Origin: Hallerella porci
Lineage (GTDB): Bacteria; Fibrobacterota; Fibrobacteria; Fibrobacterales; Fibrobacteraceae
Assembly (NCBI RefSeq): GCF_003148885.1
Contig: NZ_QGHD01000001.1
Location: forward strand, 62,001-126,000
Direction of reading: 5' to 3'
DNA length: 64,000 nucleotides
The notes under the pieces were generated by a model, which ran no database searches, was not told where the DNA came from, and was given only the letters and a program-made list of their open reading frames with translations. Below, piece by piece: positions 8,581 through 16,865 of this stretch (positions are counted from its first letter, which is position 1; each line of letters begins with the position of its first letter). The position numbers and the translations under genes are program-made.

Positions 8581-9255
8581 GTGAAATTTTTGATTTCTGT
8601 TCTGCGTTTTCTGGGTTCGCTGCGCGTGGGCGTGGCTTTGCTTTTGGCGATTTTCGGGCTCGTTTTTTGGGGAACTCTTTTCGAAGCGCGCGCGGGCGTT
8701 GAACTAGGAACAGAACGATTTTTTGATAGTTGGATATTTTTTGCCGCGGGAATTTTTCCGTTGCCCGCATTGAAAACTTTAGCGATTTTTCTTTTTGTCA
8801 ATTTACTTTGCGCTTTGCTTTTTCGGATTCCGCGGACGAAGAAAAATGTGGGAATTTGGATTTTGCATTTTTCGCTTCTCATTCTCATCGCGGGAAGTTT
8901 TTTGAGTCATGCGTCGCGGGAAAATTTTGATGCCTTTGGCTTTGTGGGAGCCTCTCTTCCTCTCGATGAAAAAGCGAAAAATTCGCTGCGCTTACTCAAC
9001 GCGGATTCGATGAAAGTTTGCGCATTAAATGGAGCGGGCGATTCCATTTTTATCGCTGCCAATTCACCGCAGACAATCGGCGATTATCAAATTTATTTTG
9101 CCGAAACGATTCCGATGAACGCCGAAAAAACAATTGTCCGATTGCATATTCGCCGCGATCCGTTTGATTTTGTGCCGAAACTTTTTGCGCTCATTTTTTG
9201 TGCGGGAATTTTTTTGCAATGCATTTTTTGTCGAGGAAAAAATGAAAATTTTTAG
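8581..9255 (+). CDS. resB: ResB-like cytochrome c biogenesis protein
   Basis: This 224-residue membrane protein starts at GTG. Three hydrophobic segments lie near 5-30, 60-80 and 88-105, the first beginning LISVLRFLGSLRVGVALLLAIFG. A final membrane helix near 203-218 is preceded by an extracytoplasmic stretch (SPQTIGDYQIYFAETIPMN) that matches the membrane-proximal motif of ResB/Ccs1. It is shorter than classical ResB (about 450-550), as in minimal ResB forms of several phyla. It overlaps the CcsA gene by 14 nt, and together they would make a system II cytochrome c synthetase that exports heme and attaches it to apocytochrome c. A minimal form is inferred; the family call is supported mainly by topology and by the CcsA partner. 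Confidence 0.75.
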   Translation: MKFLISVLRFLGSLRVGVALLLAIFGLVFWGTLFEARAGVELGTERFFDSWIFFAAGIFPLPALKTLAIFLFVNLLCALLFRIPRTKKNVGIWILHFSLLILIAGSFLSHASRENFDAFGFVGASLPLDEKAKNSLRLLNADSMKVCALNGAGDSIFIAANSPQTIGDYQIYFAETIPMNAEKTIVRLHIRRDPFDFVPKLFALIFCAGIFLQCIFCRGKNENF

Positions 9256-10648
9256 CGTTTTCATTTTGCTGCTTTCGCTTTTTGTGTTTGCCGAAACAGA
9301 GCCTTCGACGGAAAATTTTTCAGCTTCAATTCCTACGACGGTCAATTTTGAAAATCGCATTCGTCCGCTGGAATCGTTTGAAATTTTACTTGCGGAACGC
9401 CTTTGTGAAAAACGGAAATGTGCAGATTTTTCGGCGGCAGAAATTTTGCAAAATATTCTTTCGGGGAAAGCGGATTCACAAAAAATTTTTGCGGTGAATC
9501 GGGCGACTGCACGCGACATTTTGCATTTGCCGAAAGATCGTCGCTATTTTTTGCGCAGCGAATTTGACGATGTGCGTTCTCTTTTGCGGCAATACGCAGA
9601 GCGCGAAGACGATCGTCCGCTGACTCTTGAATTGATTCGTTTAAATGATGCGTTAAATTTATACGATTCGTTGCAAGCGGGAATGCTTTCGCAAATTTCA
9701 ATTCCTTTCGAAAATTTACCCGTGAGCGAGCAAAGAAAAATTCGCGCTGAAGCGGCTTATTATAAAACGAATCCGATTTTCTTTTCGTGGATTTTATGCA
9801 TCGTCGGATTTTTGACGGCGATTTTTTGCCGCATTCAATCGCGCGTAAAATCGAGACTTTTTCTTCTCGGCATTTTTTTGCAGAGCTTATTTGCGGTGAG
9901 TTTAATCGGCATTTTTATTTGGCGGGGAATTGGCGAAGGGCGAATTCCTCTGACATCGCTTTACGAAATGATTTTGTGCATTTCTCTCGGCATTTCTTTG
10001 ACAACGATTTTTTTAGCGGTAAAAATGAAAGAAAGTATTCTTCTCATCGGCGCGGGAATGAATTTACTTTTCATGCTTCTTCTCCGTTCGATGTTTTCTG
10101 CGGGCGATTCTTTTGAATCGGTTTCCGTTCTTTTAAATTCTCCGTTTTGGCTTTCGCTGCATGTGTTTACAATCGCTGCGGGATTTTGCGTTTTAATTTT
10201 TGCAGCGTTTCTTGCGCATTGGCAGTTGATTCTTCGAAAATGGAAAAAATCGCCCGATGAAAAAATGAAAAATGCGTTGCGAATTTTACTTCGCGTAGGC
10301 TTTGCGCTTTCGTCTCTCGGAACGATTCTCGGCGGCTTTTGGGCAGACGTTGCGTGGGGACGTTTTTGGGGGTGGGATCCGAAAGAAAACGCGGCACTTC
10401 TTGTGATTTTGTGGACGCTTTTTTTGTTGCATTTACCGCGCGGAAAAATGATTTCAGAAAAATCCTGGGAAGCGTTGACCGCTGCACTATTACTCGTCAT
10501 CGGTTTTTGTCTTTTCGGCGTAAACCTTTTGGGCACAGGGCTTCACAGCTACGGTTATTCGCCAAAATTGCTCACGGTCTTTGTCGGATTTTCTTTGATC
10601 GATGCGATTCTTATTGCATTTTTAGGAATGCCAAAAGCGAAAAAATGA
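9242..10648 (+). CDS. ccsA: CcsA/ResC cytochrome c biogenesis protein with N-terminal periplasmic extension
   Basis: I chose ATG 9242 (MKIFSVFILLLSLFVFAETE, a good signal/anchor) over in-frame upstream codons inside resB. The first ~180 residues are an extracytoplasmic charged region. From about residue 180 there are eight hydrophobic segments. The hallmark tryptophan-rich heme-handling loop is present (WGRFWGWDPKENAALLVILW), with flanking histidines in LHVFTIAAGF and GTGLHSYGY as expected for axial heme ligands. The extension plus ResB resembles fused or split ResB-CcsA proteins of Bacteroidetes and Epsilonproteobacteria, where part of the ResB periplasmic domain lies next to CcsA. The fusion interpretation is inference. 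It ends 19 bp from the convergent PHP gene. Confidence 0.9.
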   Translation: MKIFSVFILLLSLFVFAETEPSTENFSASIPTTVNFENRIRPLESFEILLAERLCEKRKCADFSAAEILQNILSGKADSQKIFAVNRATARDILHLPKDRRYFLRSEFDDVRSLLRQYAEREDDRPLTLELIRLNDALNLYDSLQAGMLSQISIPFENLPVSEQRKIRAEAAYYKTNPIFFSWILCIVGFLTAIFCRIQSRVKSRLFLLGIFLQSLFAVSLIGIFIWRGIGEGRIPLTSLYEMILCISLGISLTTIFLAVKMKESILLIGAGMNLLFMLLLRSMFSAGDSFESVSVLLNSPFWLSLHVFTIAAGFCVLIFAAFLAHWQLILRKWKKSPDEKMKNALRILLRVGFALSSLGTILGGFWADVAWGRFWGWDPKENAALLVILWTLFLLHLPRGKMISEKSWEALTAALLLVIGFCLFGVNLLGTGLHSYGYSPKLLTVFVGFSLIDAILIAFLGMPKAKK

Positions 10649-10667
10649 GAAAAAGAAAAATGGAATT

Positions 10668-11525
10668 TTAGAAAGATTCTGCGCGGGATTTTTCGCGGCG
10701 TTCGCGGAGTTCTTCGACGACGGAATAGGGCATCTTCATGCAATTCGGATTGTAAGGACTGTTTTCGGTGTGAAAGTCCGAGCCGCCGGTGCCGACGAGA
10801 TTATAATGTTCTGCGAGTTCGCGGTAACGTCTGCCGACAGAACCTTTTTGTGCGGGCGAATAAATTTCGATGCCTTGTAATCCGGCTTCGACGAGATCGG
10901 GAATGAGCACATCGACATTGGATTTGTAAGGGTGCGCGAGAACAGCGATGCCGCCAGCGTTTTCAATTAAGCGAATCGTTTGCTGCGGATTCAGTCCGCG
11001 CTTTTCGACGAAAGCGGGCGCTCCATCGGCCAAGTATTTGTTAAAGGCTTCGCCAAAACTCGAAACGTATTCTTCATCGACGAGAGCCATCGCAATGTGC
11101 GGACGTCCGACGACTTTGCCTTTGCAATAACTCATCACTTTTTCGAAGCTCACATTGACGCCGAAACTCGCTAGCTTTTTGAGAATGGAGCGCGCCCGAG
11201 AAATGCGTTGCTTCGCACTTTCGGCAAGTTCCATATTGATGGCGAGATTTGTCGGATCGCAAAAATAACCGAGAATGTGCACATCGCGGCCTTGCCACAC
11301 AGCAGAAATTTCAATGCCCGGAATGAGTTCGAGCCCGAGTTCATCCGCATACGGTTTCGTCGCTTCGTAAGAGGCGAGTGTATCGTGATCGGTCACCGAA
11401 ATGCAGCGGAGTCCGCGTCGCTTTGCAAGTTTCACGAGTTCTAACGGCGAAAGAGAACCGTCCGAAAGATTCGTGTGCAAATGCAAATCAGCAAAGCCGA
11501 TTTTTTTCTTCGTCAAATCCGTCAT
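10668..11525 (-). CDS. PHP-domain phosphoesterase (RNase AM / nucleoside bisphosphate phosphatase type)
   Basis: The 285-residue protein has PHP motifs in order: ADLHLHTNLSDG (motif I, metal-binding His), SVTDHDTLASY (motif II), GIEISA (Glu ligand), GRPHIAMALVDEEYV, AVLAHPYKS and GTGGSDFHTEN (final Asp-His). This layout matches the YciV/TrpH family, which hydrolyses 3',5'-nucleoside bisphosphates and acts on RNA 5' ends. The metal-ligand set looks complete, so activity is likely, but the exact substrate cannot be told. The start ATG overlaps the stop of the preceding gene (ATGA), so the two form an operon on the minus strand. Confidence 0.88.
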   Translation of the reverse strand: MTDLTKKKIGFADLHLHTNLSDGSLSPLELVKLAKRRGLRCISVTDHDTLASYEATKPYADELGLELIPGIEISAVWQGRDVHILGYFCDPTNLAINMELAESAKQRISRARSILKKLASFGVNVSFEKVMSYCKGKVVGRPHIAMALVDEEYVSSFGEAFNKYLADGAPAFVEKRGLNPQQTIRLIENAGGIAVLAHPYKSNVDVLIPDLVEAGLQGIEIYSPAQKGSVGRRYRELAEHYNLVGTGGSDFHTENSPYNPNCMKMPYSVVEELRERREKSRAESF

Positions 11526-12121
11526 GCAGAAGCCTTCTTAAAAAGCTCCGTGAGAAATGACGCTTTTTTCTCCGAATCTTCGAGCGAGGAAAGGCTAAGA
11601 TTTAACAGCGGATAAAATTTTTCGCAATTAAAACCGAATCGATAAGCCGCACCGCAAACCTTTGCCAAATAAAGTTGTTGAAAACGCGGATTTTGTTCTA
11701 AGCAAATGCACATCGCCATTTTGCGGGCGAGAAGCATCGATTGAATTTTTTGAAATTCTTCTTCGCCGTAGCGGAGTCCTTTCGTTGTGTAGTAAGCGAT
11801 TTCTTGGGAAATGCGACTGGAAGTTAAAAGATTTTCGTGCTGCGTATTTGCAAGCAAGAGGACGCCGTGCGATTTCAATTTGGCGAGAGATTTTAAGAAC
11901 GGAATGGAAGCGAGAATTTCATCGGCGTTTTCGGGAAGCCAGATGAATAAATTTCCGATTTCAGAAAGTTTAAACGGATACCGAAATGCGGCGCTTTCGT
12001 TGCCCGCTTTTTTCACAAACCAACGGAAGAGCGAATCCTCGGAAAGGAAACGCTTGAAGAAAAACGCAAAAGAATCCGCAAAATAAGGCGACGGTTTCAA
12101 AAATAAACTCCAACTTTTCAC
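11522..12121 (-). CDS. Small protein resembling the N-terminal half of a GT9/heptosyltransferase
   Basis: I do not recognise this 199-residue protein with certainty. It starts at GTG and has no export signal. The stretch LSEIGNLFIWLPENADEILASIPFLKSLAK resembles the opening Rossmann segment of ADP-heptose:LPS heptosyltransferases (GT9), in which a phosphate-poor glycine turn is followed by A-L-P-x-L-x-x-L. LLLANTQHENLLTSS could be the next strand. The sugar-nucleotide-binding C-terminal half of GT9 is absent, so it is either a degenerate GT9 or an unrelated alpha/beta protein. Two cysteines occur close together (MCICLEQN). It is coupled by ATGA to the PHP gene downstream. Confidence 0.55.
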   Translation of the reverse strand: MKSWSLFLKPSPYFADSFAFFFKRFLSEDSLFRWFVKKAGNESAAFRYPFKLSEIGNLFIWLPENADEILASIPFLKSLAKLKSHGVLLLANTQHENLLTSSRISQEIAYYTTKGLRYGEEEFQKIQSMLLARKMAMCICLEQNPRFQQLYLAKVCGAAYRFGFNCEKFYPLLNLSLSSLEDSEKKASFLTELFKKASA

Positions 12122-12143
12122 TTGGAATATATAAATTTCGCTA

Positions 12144-12839
12144 ATGGGAAAGATGAAATTTTACGCGATAAAGACCCCTGCATTGCAAAAAATCGTGACT
12201 TCGTGGACAGAATGCGAAGCGCTTACGCATGGTGTAAAAGCTTGCCAATTTAAGTCGTTTCCGACCCGCGAATCCGCCGAAGAATGGCTCTCGGGAATTT
12301 CGAAAGTGCACGCAGACGGTTTACGCATTTATGTCGACGGTTCATTTTCCCCGGATTTTGATCGCGCTGGTTGGGCGTTTATCGCCGTCGAAGATGGAAA
12401 AGAAATTGCAACCGAAAGCGGCGTCACCGATTTGCCCGCCGAAAGCCGTAACATAGATGGCGAACTCACCGCGAGTTTGCATGCGATGGCTTGGTTAAAG
12501 CGGATGGGAAAAACGGGAGTGATTTGCCACGATTACGAAGGCATCGCACGCTGGGCAAAGGGCGATTGGAAAGCGAACAAACCGATTTCAAAACGTTATG
12601 TGCTCGAAGCGCGAAAATATCCCGGCATGAAATTTGAAAAAGTGCCTGCGCATTCTGGCGTTAAATGGAACGAAGCCGTCGATGAACGTGCGAAAGCAGC
12701 CATCGTCCGCGCCAAAAAAGAGCTCGCTATCGCTAAGCAAAATTTGTCGGCGCTTCCGCCTTTAGAAATTGAAAAGCCCGAAAAAAAATCCGCAACGAAA
12801 ATCGCTGCGGAGGGAACTCAACTCGATTTATTTGGTTAA
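12144..12839 (+). CDS. rnhA: Ribonuclease H1 with N-terminal viroplasmin/hybrid-binding domain
   Basis: The 231-residue protein starts with a caulimovirus-viroplasmin-type RNA/DNA hybrid-binding module (residues 4-50: KFYAIKTPALQKIVTSWTE and QFKSFPTRESAEEWL). It is followed by an RNase H domain. Catalytic carboxylates are visible as IYVDGSF (Asp), the Glu in NIDGELTASLHAM, the Asp in VICHDYEGI and the Asp in EAVDERAKAA. The protein degrades RNA in RNA/DNA hybrids. The C-terminal ~40 residues are Lys-rich and end in GTQLDLFG, a short hydrophobic-acidic tail (QLDLF) that resembles a beta-clamp-binding peptide. A second in-frame ATG lies three codons in, so the start is uncertain by 9 nt. Confidence 0.9.
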   Translation: MGKMKFYAIKTPALQKIVTSWTECEALTHGVKACQFKSFPTRESAEEWLSGISKVHADGLRIYVDGSFSPDFDRAGWAFIAVEDGKEIATESGVTDLPAESRNIDGELTASLHAMAWLKRMGKTGVICHDYEGIARWAKGDWKANKPISKRYVLEARKYPGMKFEKVPAHSGVKWNEAVDERAKAAIVRAKKELAIAKQNLSALPPLEIEKPEKKSATKIAAEGTQLDLFG

Positions 12840-12842
12840 AGA

Positions 12843-13853
12843 TTAACTTTCTTGCTTGCTAATGCAATGCAGACTTCCGCCTTGGCGGATGACAGTCGTC
12901 GCATCGATGCCGATAATTTCACGATCGGGGAAAACCGATTTGAAATAAGCTTCGGCAAGATTGTCGAATTTTTCTTCGTATTTCGGATAGACGAGTGCGC
13001 CGTTTAAGAAAATAAAATTCATATAAGACGCGGGGAGAATTTCGCCATCGATGACTTTTTGCGTGGGAATTTGCACTGTATCAACGTGGGCTTTTTCACC
13101 GTAATGACGCTTGAGCCAAGTCTCGAGAATCACTTTATTCCGTAACATCGGCTTAAAGTTCGGTTTATTTTGATCTTCTTCCCAAGCCATCGCGATGCGT
13201 TCATTCGAAACAAAGCGCACCGCGTTATCGATATGACCATCGGTATGGTCGCCGATTAAACCTTCGGGCAAGACGAGCAAATCGCGGAGTCCGAACGCTT
13301 CTTTTAAAGCCATTTCGACGTGCTTCAGTTCGGAAGTCGGATTGCGATTTTCACCGACGAGGCAAGGGAGAGTCGTAAGTCCTAAACCATCATCGTTGAC
13401 TTCGATGGCGCCGCCTTCAAAAATATACGGAAATGTTTTTAATGCGAGTCTTTTGCGGAGAGCGATTTCTTTTGGCACTTGCTCATCGTGATTCCAAGGC
13501 GGAAATTTTGCGCCCCAAGCGTTGAATTGGAAGTTGATGATTTTGGAAGTTTTGTGCTGAGAATAAACGAAGAAAGGACCGTAATCGCGAATCCAAATGT
13601 CATCGGTTTCAATCGGAATCCAACGAATTTTAAACGGTGCGTTGTCAAATTTTTTCTTTTGTTCTGCGGGCAAAATAAAATCGGGCTGCACGAGAACATT
13701 TACCGGCTGAAAGCGAGAGCAGATGCCGATGAGCTCATAATAAAAAGCGATAATTTTTTCGCGGAGTTCACCGCCCCAATTCATTTCGTTGTGCGGAAAC
13801 GCAAGCCAAATCGTTTTTTGCTCTTTCCATTCTGCGGGATAATTTAAGTTCAT
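12843..13853 (-). CDS. aguA: Agmatine deiminase
   Basis: The 336-residue enzyme converts agmatine to N-carbamoylputrescine plus ammonia. I chose ATG 13853 (MNLNYPAEWKEQKTIWLAFPHNEMNWG), the normal start of the family, over an upstream codon within aguB. Guanidino-group-modifying motifs are present: WIRDYGPFF, FEGGAIEVNDDG, GDHTDGHIDNAVRF (catalytic His/Asp) and the nucleophilic Cys near the end in RQGGSLHCISKQ. The start overlaps the aguB stop by four bases (TCAT on the plus strand). With aguB beside it and speA at 48.4 kb, the arginine-to-putrescine route is complete in the window. Confidence 0.95.
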   Translation of the reverse strand: MNLNYPAEWKEQKTIWLAFPHNEMNWGGELREKIIAFYYELIGICSRFQPVNVLVQPDFILPAEQKKKFDNAPFKIRWIPIETDDIWIRDYGPFFVYSQHKTSKIINFQFNAWGAKFPPWNHDEQVPKEIALRKRLALKTFPYIFEGGAIEVNDDGLGLTTLPCLVGENRNPTSELKHVEMALKEAFGLRDLLVLPEGLIGDHTDGHIDNAVRFVSNERIAMAWEEDQNKPNFKPMLRNKVILETWLKRHYGEKAHVDTVQIPTQKVIDGEILPASYMNFIFLNGALVYPKYEEKFDNLAEAYFKSVFPDREIIGIDATTVIRQGGSLHCISKQES

Positions 13854-14716
13854 GGAGTCATCCAATTTTTGAGAATGTCTTTGTATAAATCGGTGCGGCG
13901 ATCGCGGAAATGCGGCCACCAACGGCGATTAAATTCAATTTCTTTGAGATCGATTTCGGTAACCGATGCGCCCAAAAAATCAGAAGCGAGTTCGCTTATA
14001 AGGAATCCATCGGGAGCGCTCACAAAAGAATGCCCCCAGAAAGTGAGATCGCCTTCGGTGCCGATACGATTTGCTGCGACGACGAAAAGACGGTTTGCGA
14101 TTGCATGCCCGCGCATTACGGTCATCCAACTGTCTTTTTGACGTTCATATAAATCTTTGGATTCTTTCACATCCCAACCGATTGCCGTCGGATAAATGAG
14201 AATATCTGCGCCTTTGAGCGCTTGAATGCGAGCGGCTTCGGGGAACCATTGATCCCAACAAATGAGAACTCCTAATTTCCCAGCCGAAGTTTGAATCGGT
14301 TCAAATCCGGTATCGCCCGGTGCAAAATAATACTTTTCGAAAAATCCCGGATCATCGGGAATGTGACTTTTGCGGTAAAGCCCTGCGATGCTTCCGTCGC
14401 GTTCAAAAACATATGCGCTATTGTAATAAATTCCGCGGGCGCGTTTTTCAAAAAATGGGAAGACGACGACAGCGTTAATTTCTTTCGCAATTTCTCGCCA
14501 TTCTGTAATCAACGGGTCGCTTTTTTCAATCGCCCAATCAAAGCCTTTTTCACCTTCTTCGATGGGGAAGTAAGGGGTGTGATAAAGTTCGGGGAGAACG
14601 AGAATGTCGATGCCTTTTCCTTTGAATTTGCGGGCTTCGGCTGCATACCACGCATCCGTTGCGGGCGTTGTATTTTCCCATTTTCCTTGGAGAGTTGCAA
14701 TGCGAATTTTATTCAT
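13850..14716 (-). CDS. aguB: N-carbamoylputrescine amidase
   Basis: The 288-residue nitrilase-superfamily enzyme hydrolyses N-carbamoylputrescine to putrescine, CO2 and ammonia. The Glu-Lys-Cys triad is visible in LVLPELYHTPYF, LYRKSHIPDDPGF and GVLICWDQWFPEAAR. YRKSHIPDD and CWDQWFPE are diagnostic of AguB rather than of other nitrilases. Its start overlaps the rsmG stop (ATGA) and its stop overlaps the aguA start, so rsmG-aguB-aguA is one tightly coupled operon. Linkage of a polyamine pathway to an rRNA methyltransferase gene is probably incidental. Confidence 0.96.
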   Translation of the reverse strand: MNKIRIATLQGKWENTTPATDAWYAAEARKFKGKGIDILVLPELYHTPYFPIEEGEKGFDWAIEKSDPLITEWREIAKEINAVVVFPFFEKRARGIYYNSAYVFERDGSIAGLYRKSHIPDDPGFFEKYYFAPGDTGFEPIQTSAGKLGVLICWDQWFPEAARIQALKGADILIYPTAIGWDVKESKDLYERQKDSWMTVMRGHAIANRLFVVAANRIGTEGDLTFWGHSFVSAPDGFLISELASDFLGASVTEIDLKEIEFNRRWWPHFRDRRTDLYKDILKNWMTP

Positions 14717-15423
14717 ACTTCTACTTTTTCGAGGACGATGAGTGCGCGGTCTTGAGTGCTTTTGGGAATGCGGTAAAAATGCTTTTCCAAAAGTTTAAAA
14801 CCGTAATCTTCGGGGTGTAAAGTGGCGAGTTCTTCTTTGACGGCAGGACCTTTCATAAAGAAAGCGCGGCCGCCGGGAACGAGAGCTTTTTGAATGCGCG
14901 GGAGAGTGAGTTCAATCAGTTCGAATGCTCGGCTAATGACTCCTTCGACGGGGAAGGTGAGGCTTCGGCTGGTGACTTTGTGTCCAAACACATCAATTCC
15001 TTGGAGGCCGAGTTCGCGAATCACGAGATTCAAAAATTCCACGCGATTCGGGCGCGGTTCGCAAAGTGTCAAGCGAATATCGGGATTGACGAGCTTTAAC
15101 GGAATCCCAGGAAATCCAGCGCCGCTTCCGACATCGATCATCCGCTTCGGCCATTTTTCTACATAAGCGTTGATGAGAATGCAATCGGCATAATGGCGTT
15201 CCACAATCGTTTCGAATGCATTTAAGCGGGTCAAATCTTGATCTTTATTATTTTCCCGCAGCAGTTGATGGTAAGCCCACAATTGTTCCAAAGTTTCCTG
15301 TTGCAATTCCACTCCGTGGTATTCTAACAGTTGCTTTAATCCGGGAACAGAAGGCGTAGCCCGCTTCCCATGAAAGAGAGGAAAGTTCTGATTAGTCGGT
15401 CGGCGAGTAAATTTCTGCGGCAT
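14713..15423 (-). CDS. rsmG: 16S rRNA (guanine527-N7)-methyltransferase RsmG
   Basis: The 236-residue SAM-dependent methyltransferase modifies G527 of 16S rRNA. It shows LTRLNAFETIVERHYADCI, SAM motif I MIDVGSGAGFPGIPLKL, LCEPRPNRVEFL and VISRAFELIELTLP, all typical RsmG signatures. It is about 25 residues longer than usual at the N-terminus (MPQKFTRRPTNQNFPLFHGK), so translation may begin later, for example near residue 23. It heads the rsmG-aguB-aguA minus-strand operon. A dispersed-repeat copy lies directly upstream. Confidence 0.93.
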   Translation of the reverse strand: MPQKFTRRPTNQNFPLFHGKRATPSVPGLKQLLEYHGVELQQETLEQLWAYHQLLRENNKDQDLTRLNAFETIVERHYADCILINAYVEKWPKRMIDVGSGAGFPGIPLKLVNPDIRLTLCEPRPNRVEFLNLVIRELGLQGIDVFGHKVTSRSLTFPVEGVISRAFELIELTLPRIQKALVPGGRAFFMKGPAVKEELATLHPEDYGFKLLEKHFYRIPKSTQDRALIVLEKVEV

Positions 15424-15436
15424 GAAATAAATTTAG

Positions 15437-15470
15437 ATAATTAGGAATGAGTGCACGGCTGCACCGTGCG
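15437..15470. repeat. Copy of a dispersed intergenic repeat (TTAGGAATGAG + GCACGG hairpin)
   Basis: This intergenic stretch contains ATTAGGAATGAG followed by a perfect hairpin, GCACGG-CTGCA-CCGTGC (15453-15469). The same word order, ATTAGGAATGAG then a GCGGCT...AGCCGTGCG hairpin, recurs at 53511-53573, and parts recur near 16640 and 50300. Confidence 0.55.
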
Positions 15471-16201
15471 TCATAGTGCTAGAAACTTTTTTTCTGTTTG
15501 TATGCTGTGCGTCAAAAATTTGCCGTCCCGAAACAGGGCATAAGTCGTGACTGGGGCTGGAACATTTTGCGCTGTTTGCTTGTCGGTGATGTGGATAACT
15601 TGAAGGGCGATTCCGTGTTCCTTTGCCGCCTGCTCTACTCGAGGCACCCAGTAGCAAGTGAACGGGCACTGATCGGTATAGAAAAGAACAAAACCTTTGT
15701 CTTTTATTTTCGGGTGTTTTGCGCTTTCTTTGAACTTCGGCGGTTCGGCATTAGGCACAAGGGGCAAATACATCAGGTTGATTCCGCAGTCAGAGATGTC
15801 GGCAACTCGGAAACCCTTGTACACAAGAAACTTCGGGTCCGCTAAAAATTCACGTTTTCGCCCTTCAGCACACAAAATGCAAATTCCTCGCTTCTTCTGC
15901 GCTTGTGCATCATGAATGCATTTTCCCAAAAGATCGTTGGAATAGCCTCGCCCCTTCATGGAGCCAGGACCCACAGGCAGTTAATATAAAGAAAGTCCGC
16001 GGCGTCAATCGGAATCCAAGCGTTTTCCGCTGGGATGTATTCGATAAAGCACTTTCCTCGCTCCTCGCTGCGGTAAAAGACAAGCCCCTCGTCAAGACGA
16101 TTTTTGATCCACTGTTTCTTTGCAAGGCTCTGCTTTCTGGATATGGCACAGCAAACGGGCTCTTCGTCCATGTTATCTTTAGTGAGTTGGATATAGTTCA
16201 T
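15471..16201 (-). pseudogene. Frameshifted YoaP-type GNAT acetyltransferase
   Basis: Two adjacent minus-strand frames form one YoaP-like protein. The first (16201 to 15956) has MNYIQLTKDNMDEEPVCCAI, a Lys/Trp-containing segment typical of this family and WIPIDAADFLYINCLWV. The second, from about 15970 to 15471, continues GSMKGRGYSNDLLGKCI (acetyl-CoA-binding loop) and ends in the YoaP domain (VLFYTDQCPFTCYWV). The frames meet at 15960-15980, where GGTCCTGGC would restore one frame if it read GGTCCCTGGC, i.e. one C is missing. A spurious GTG start allows the second part to be read alone. Whether this is a real pseudogene or a sequencing error cannot be told. It lies next to a repeat-rich zone, which fits recent decay or acquisition. 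Confidence 0.8.
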
Positions 16202-16321
16202 CCGTCACCCTTCTTCGTTGTCAGAATTAACGAAAATAGATAAAATTTCATCAATCAATAGAAACTCCGTTCTCATTTTTTCGGATGGAGAATTCAAATC
16301 ATAATGAACAATTGAGTATTA

Positions 16322-16623
16322 GGCGCACCGGCTCTGTCGGGCCAGGCCGTACTTTTGGGTCGAAACTGCGAAAAAGCTGCGAAAATGACCCTTTGGCTCT
16401 GTTAGGCCAGGCCGTATAGCTGCGAACATGCTGCGGTTTTGACCTCGGCTCTGTCACAGCAGACTGTATGGTTGCAAGAACGCTGCGGAAACCAAAATTG
16501 GTCAAAATAGCCTAAATTCTGCAATTCCGTAGTGAATAAACAGCTTCGGAGGGGCTTACGAAATAGGGAAAGTTTGCTAGCCGGGCACAAGTGTACAGTT
16601 TGACCCGACAGAGCCGGCGCACC
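16322..16623. repeat. 302-bp segment with 20-bp imperfect terminal inverted repeats and internal direct repeats
   Basis: The left end, GGCGCACCGGCTCTGTCGGG (16322-16341), matches the reverse complement of the right end (16604-16623) at 18 of 20 positions. Inside are three 22-bp direct copies beginning GGCTCTGT, at 16330, 16395 and 16447. The first two match at 20 of 22 bases (GGCTCTGTYRGGCCAGGCCGTA). Each is followed by CTGCG-containing sequence. No transposase, clear target duplication or credible coding region was seen. It could be a MITE-like element or a decayed repeat. Confidence 0.6.
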
Positions 16624-16668
16624 GTAGTCGCGCCCTGATAACATTCCTAATTCTTCATTTTTTGTCTT

Positions 16669-16811
16669 GCAGCGCTGCGGCAAGGCATTTAACACGTCAA
16701 ATTCGTCCATGCAACGCTGCGGGAAGCCATCTAACATGTCAAATTCGTCCATGCAGCGTTGCGGGAAGGCATTTAACACGTCAAATTCGTTCATGCAGCG
16801 CTGCGGGAAGA
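16669..16811. repeat. 42-bp tandem repeat, three units plus a partial fourth
   Basis: Units start at 16669, 16711, 16753 and 16795, each with the near-palindrome GCAGCGCTGCGGG, then AAGGCATTTAACACGTCAAA and TTCGTCCAT. Spacing is exactly 42 bp. The period is a multiple of three; read on the minus strand it gives 14-residue units of the form M(N/D)EFDxLxxxPQRC. There are no spacers of independent sequence, so it is not a CRISPR array. Confidence 0.85.
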
Positions 16812-16865
16812 CTTTTTAAATGAGGAATGTAGATGATGGCGCCCCGGGTTTTGAGAACTTAGAGT

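Noticed and set aside
16402-16794. Minus-strand reading frame of 130 codons covering the 42-bp repeats and the inverted-repeat segment
   Set aside because: No ribosome site, mixed composition of two unrelated repeats and no domain in the non-repeat part. I list only the repeat, and raise the coding possibility as a finding.
16669-16811. Possible CRISPR array
   Set aside because: Units are contiguous with no unique spacers and no cas genes are nearby.
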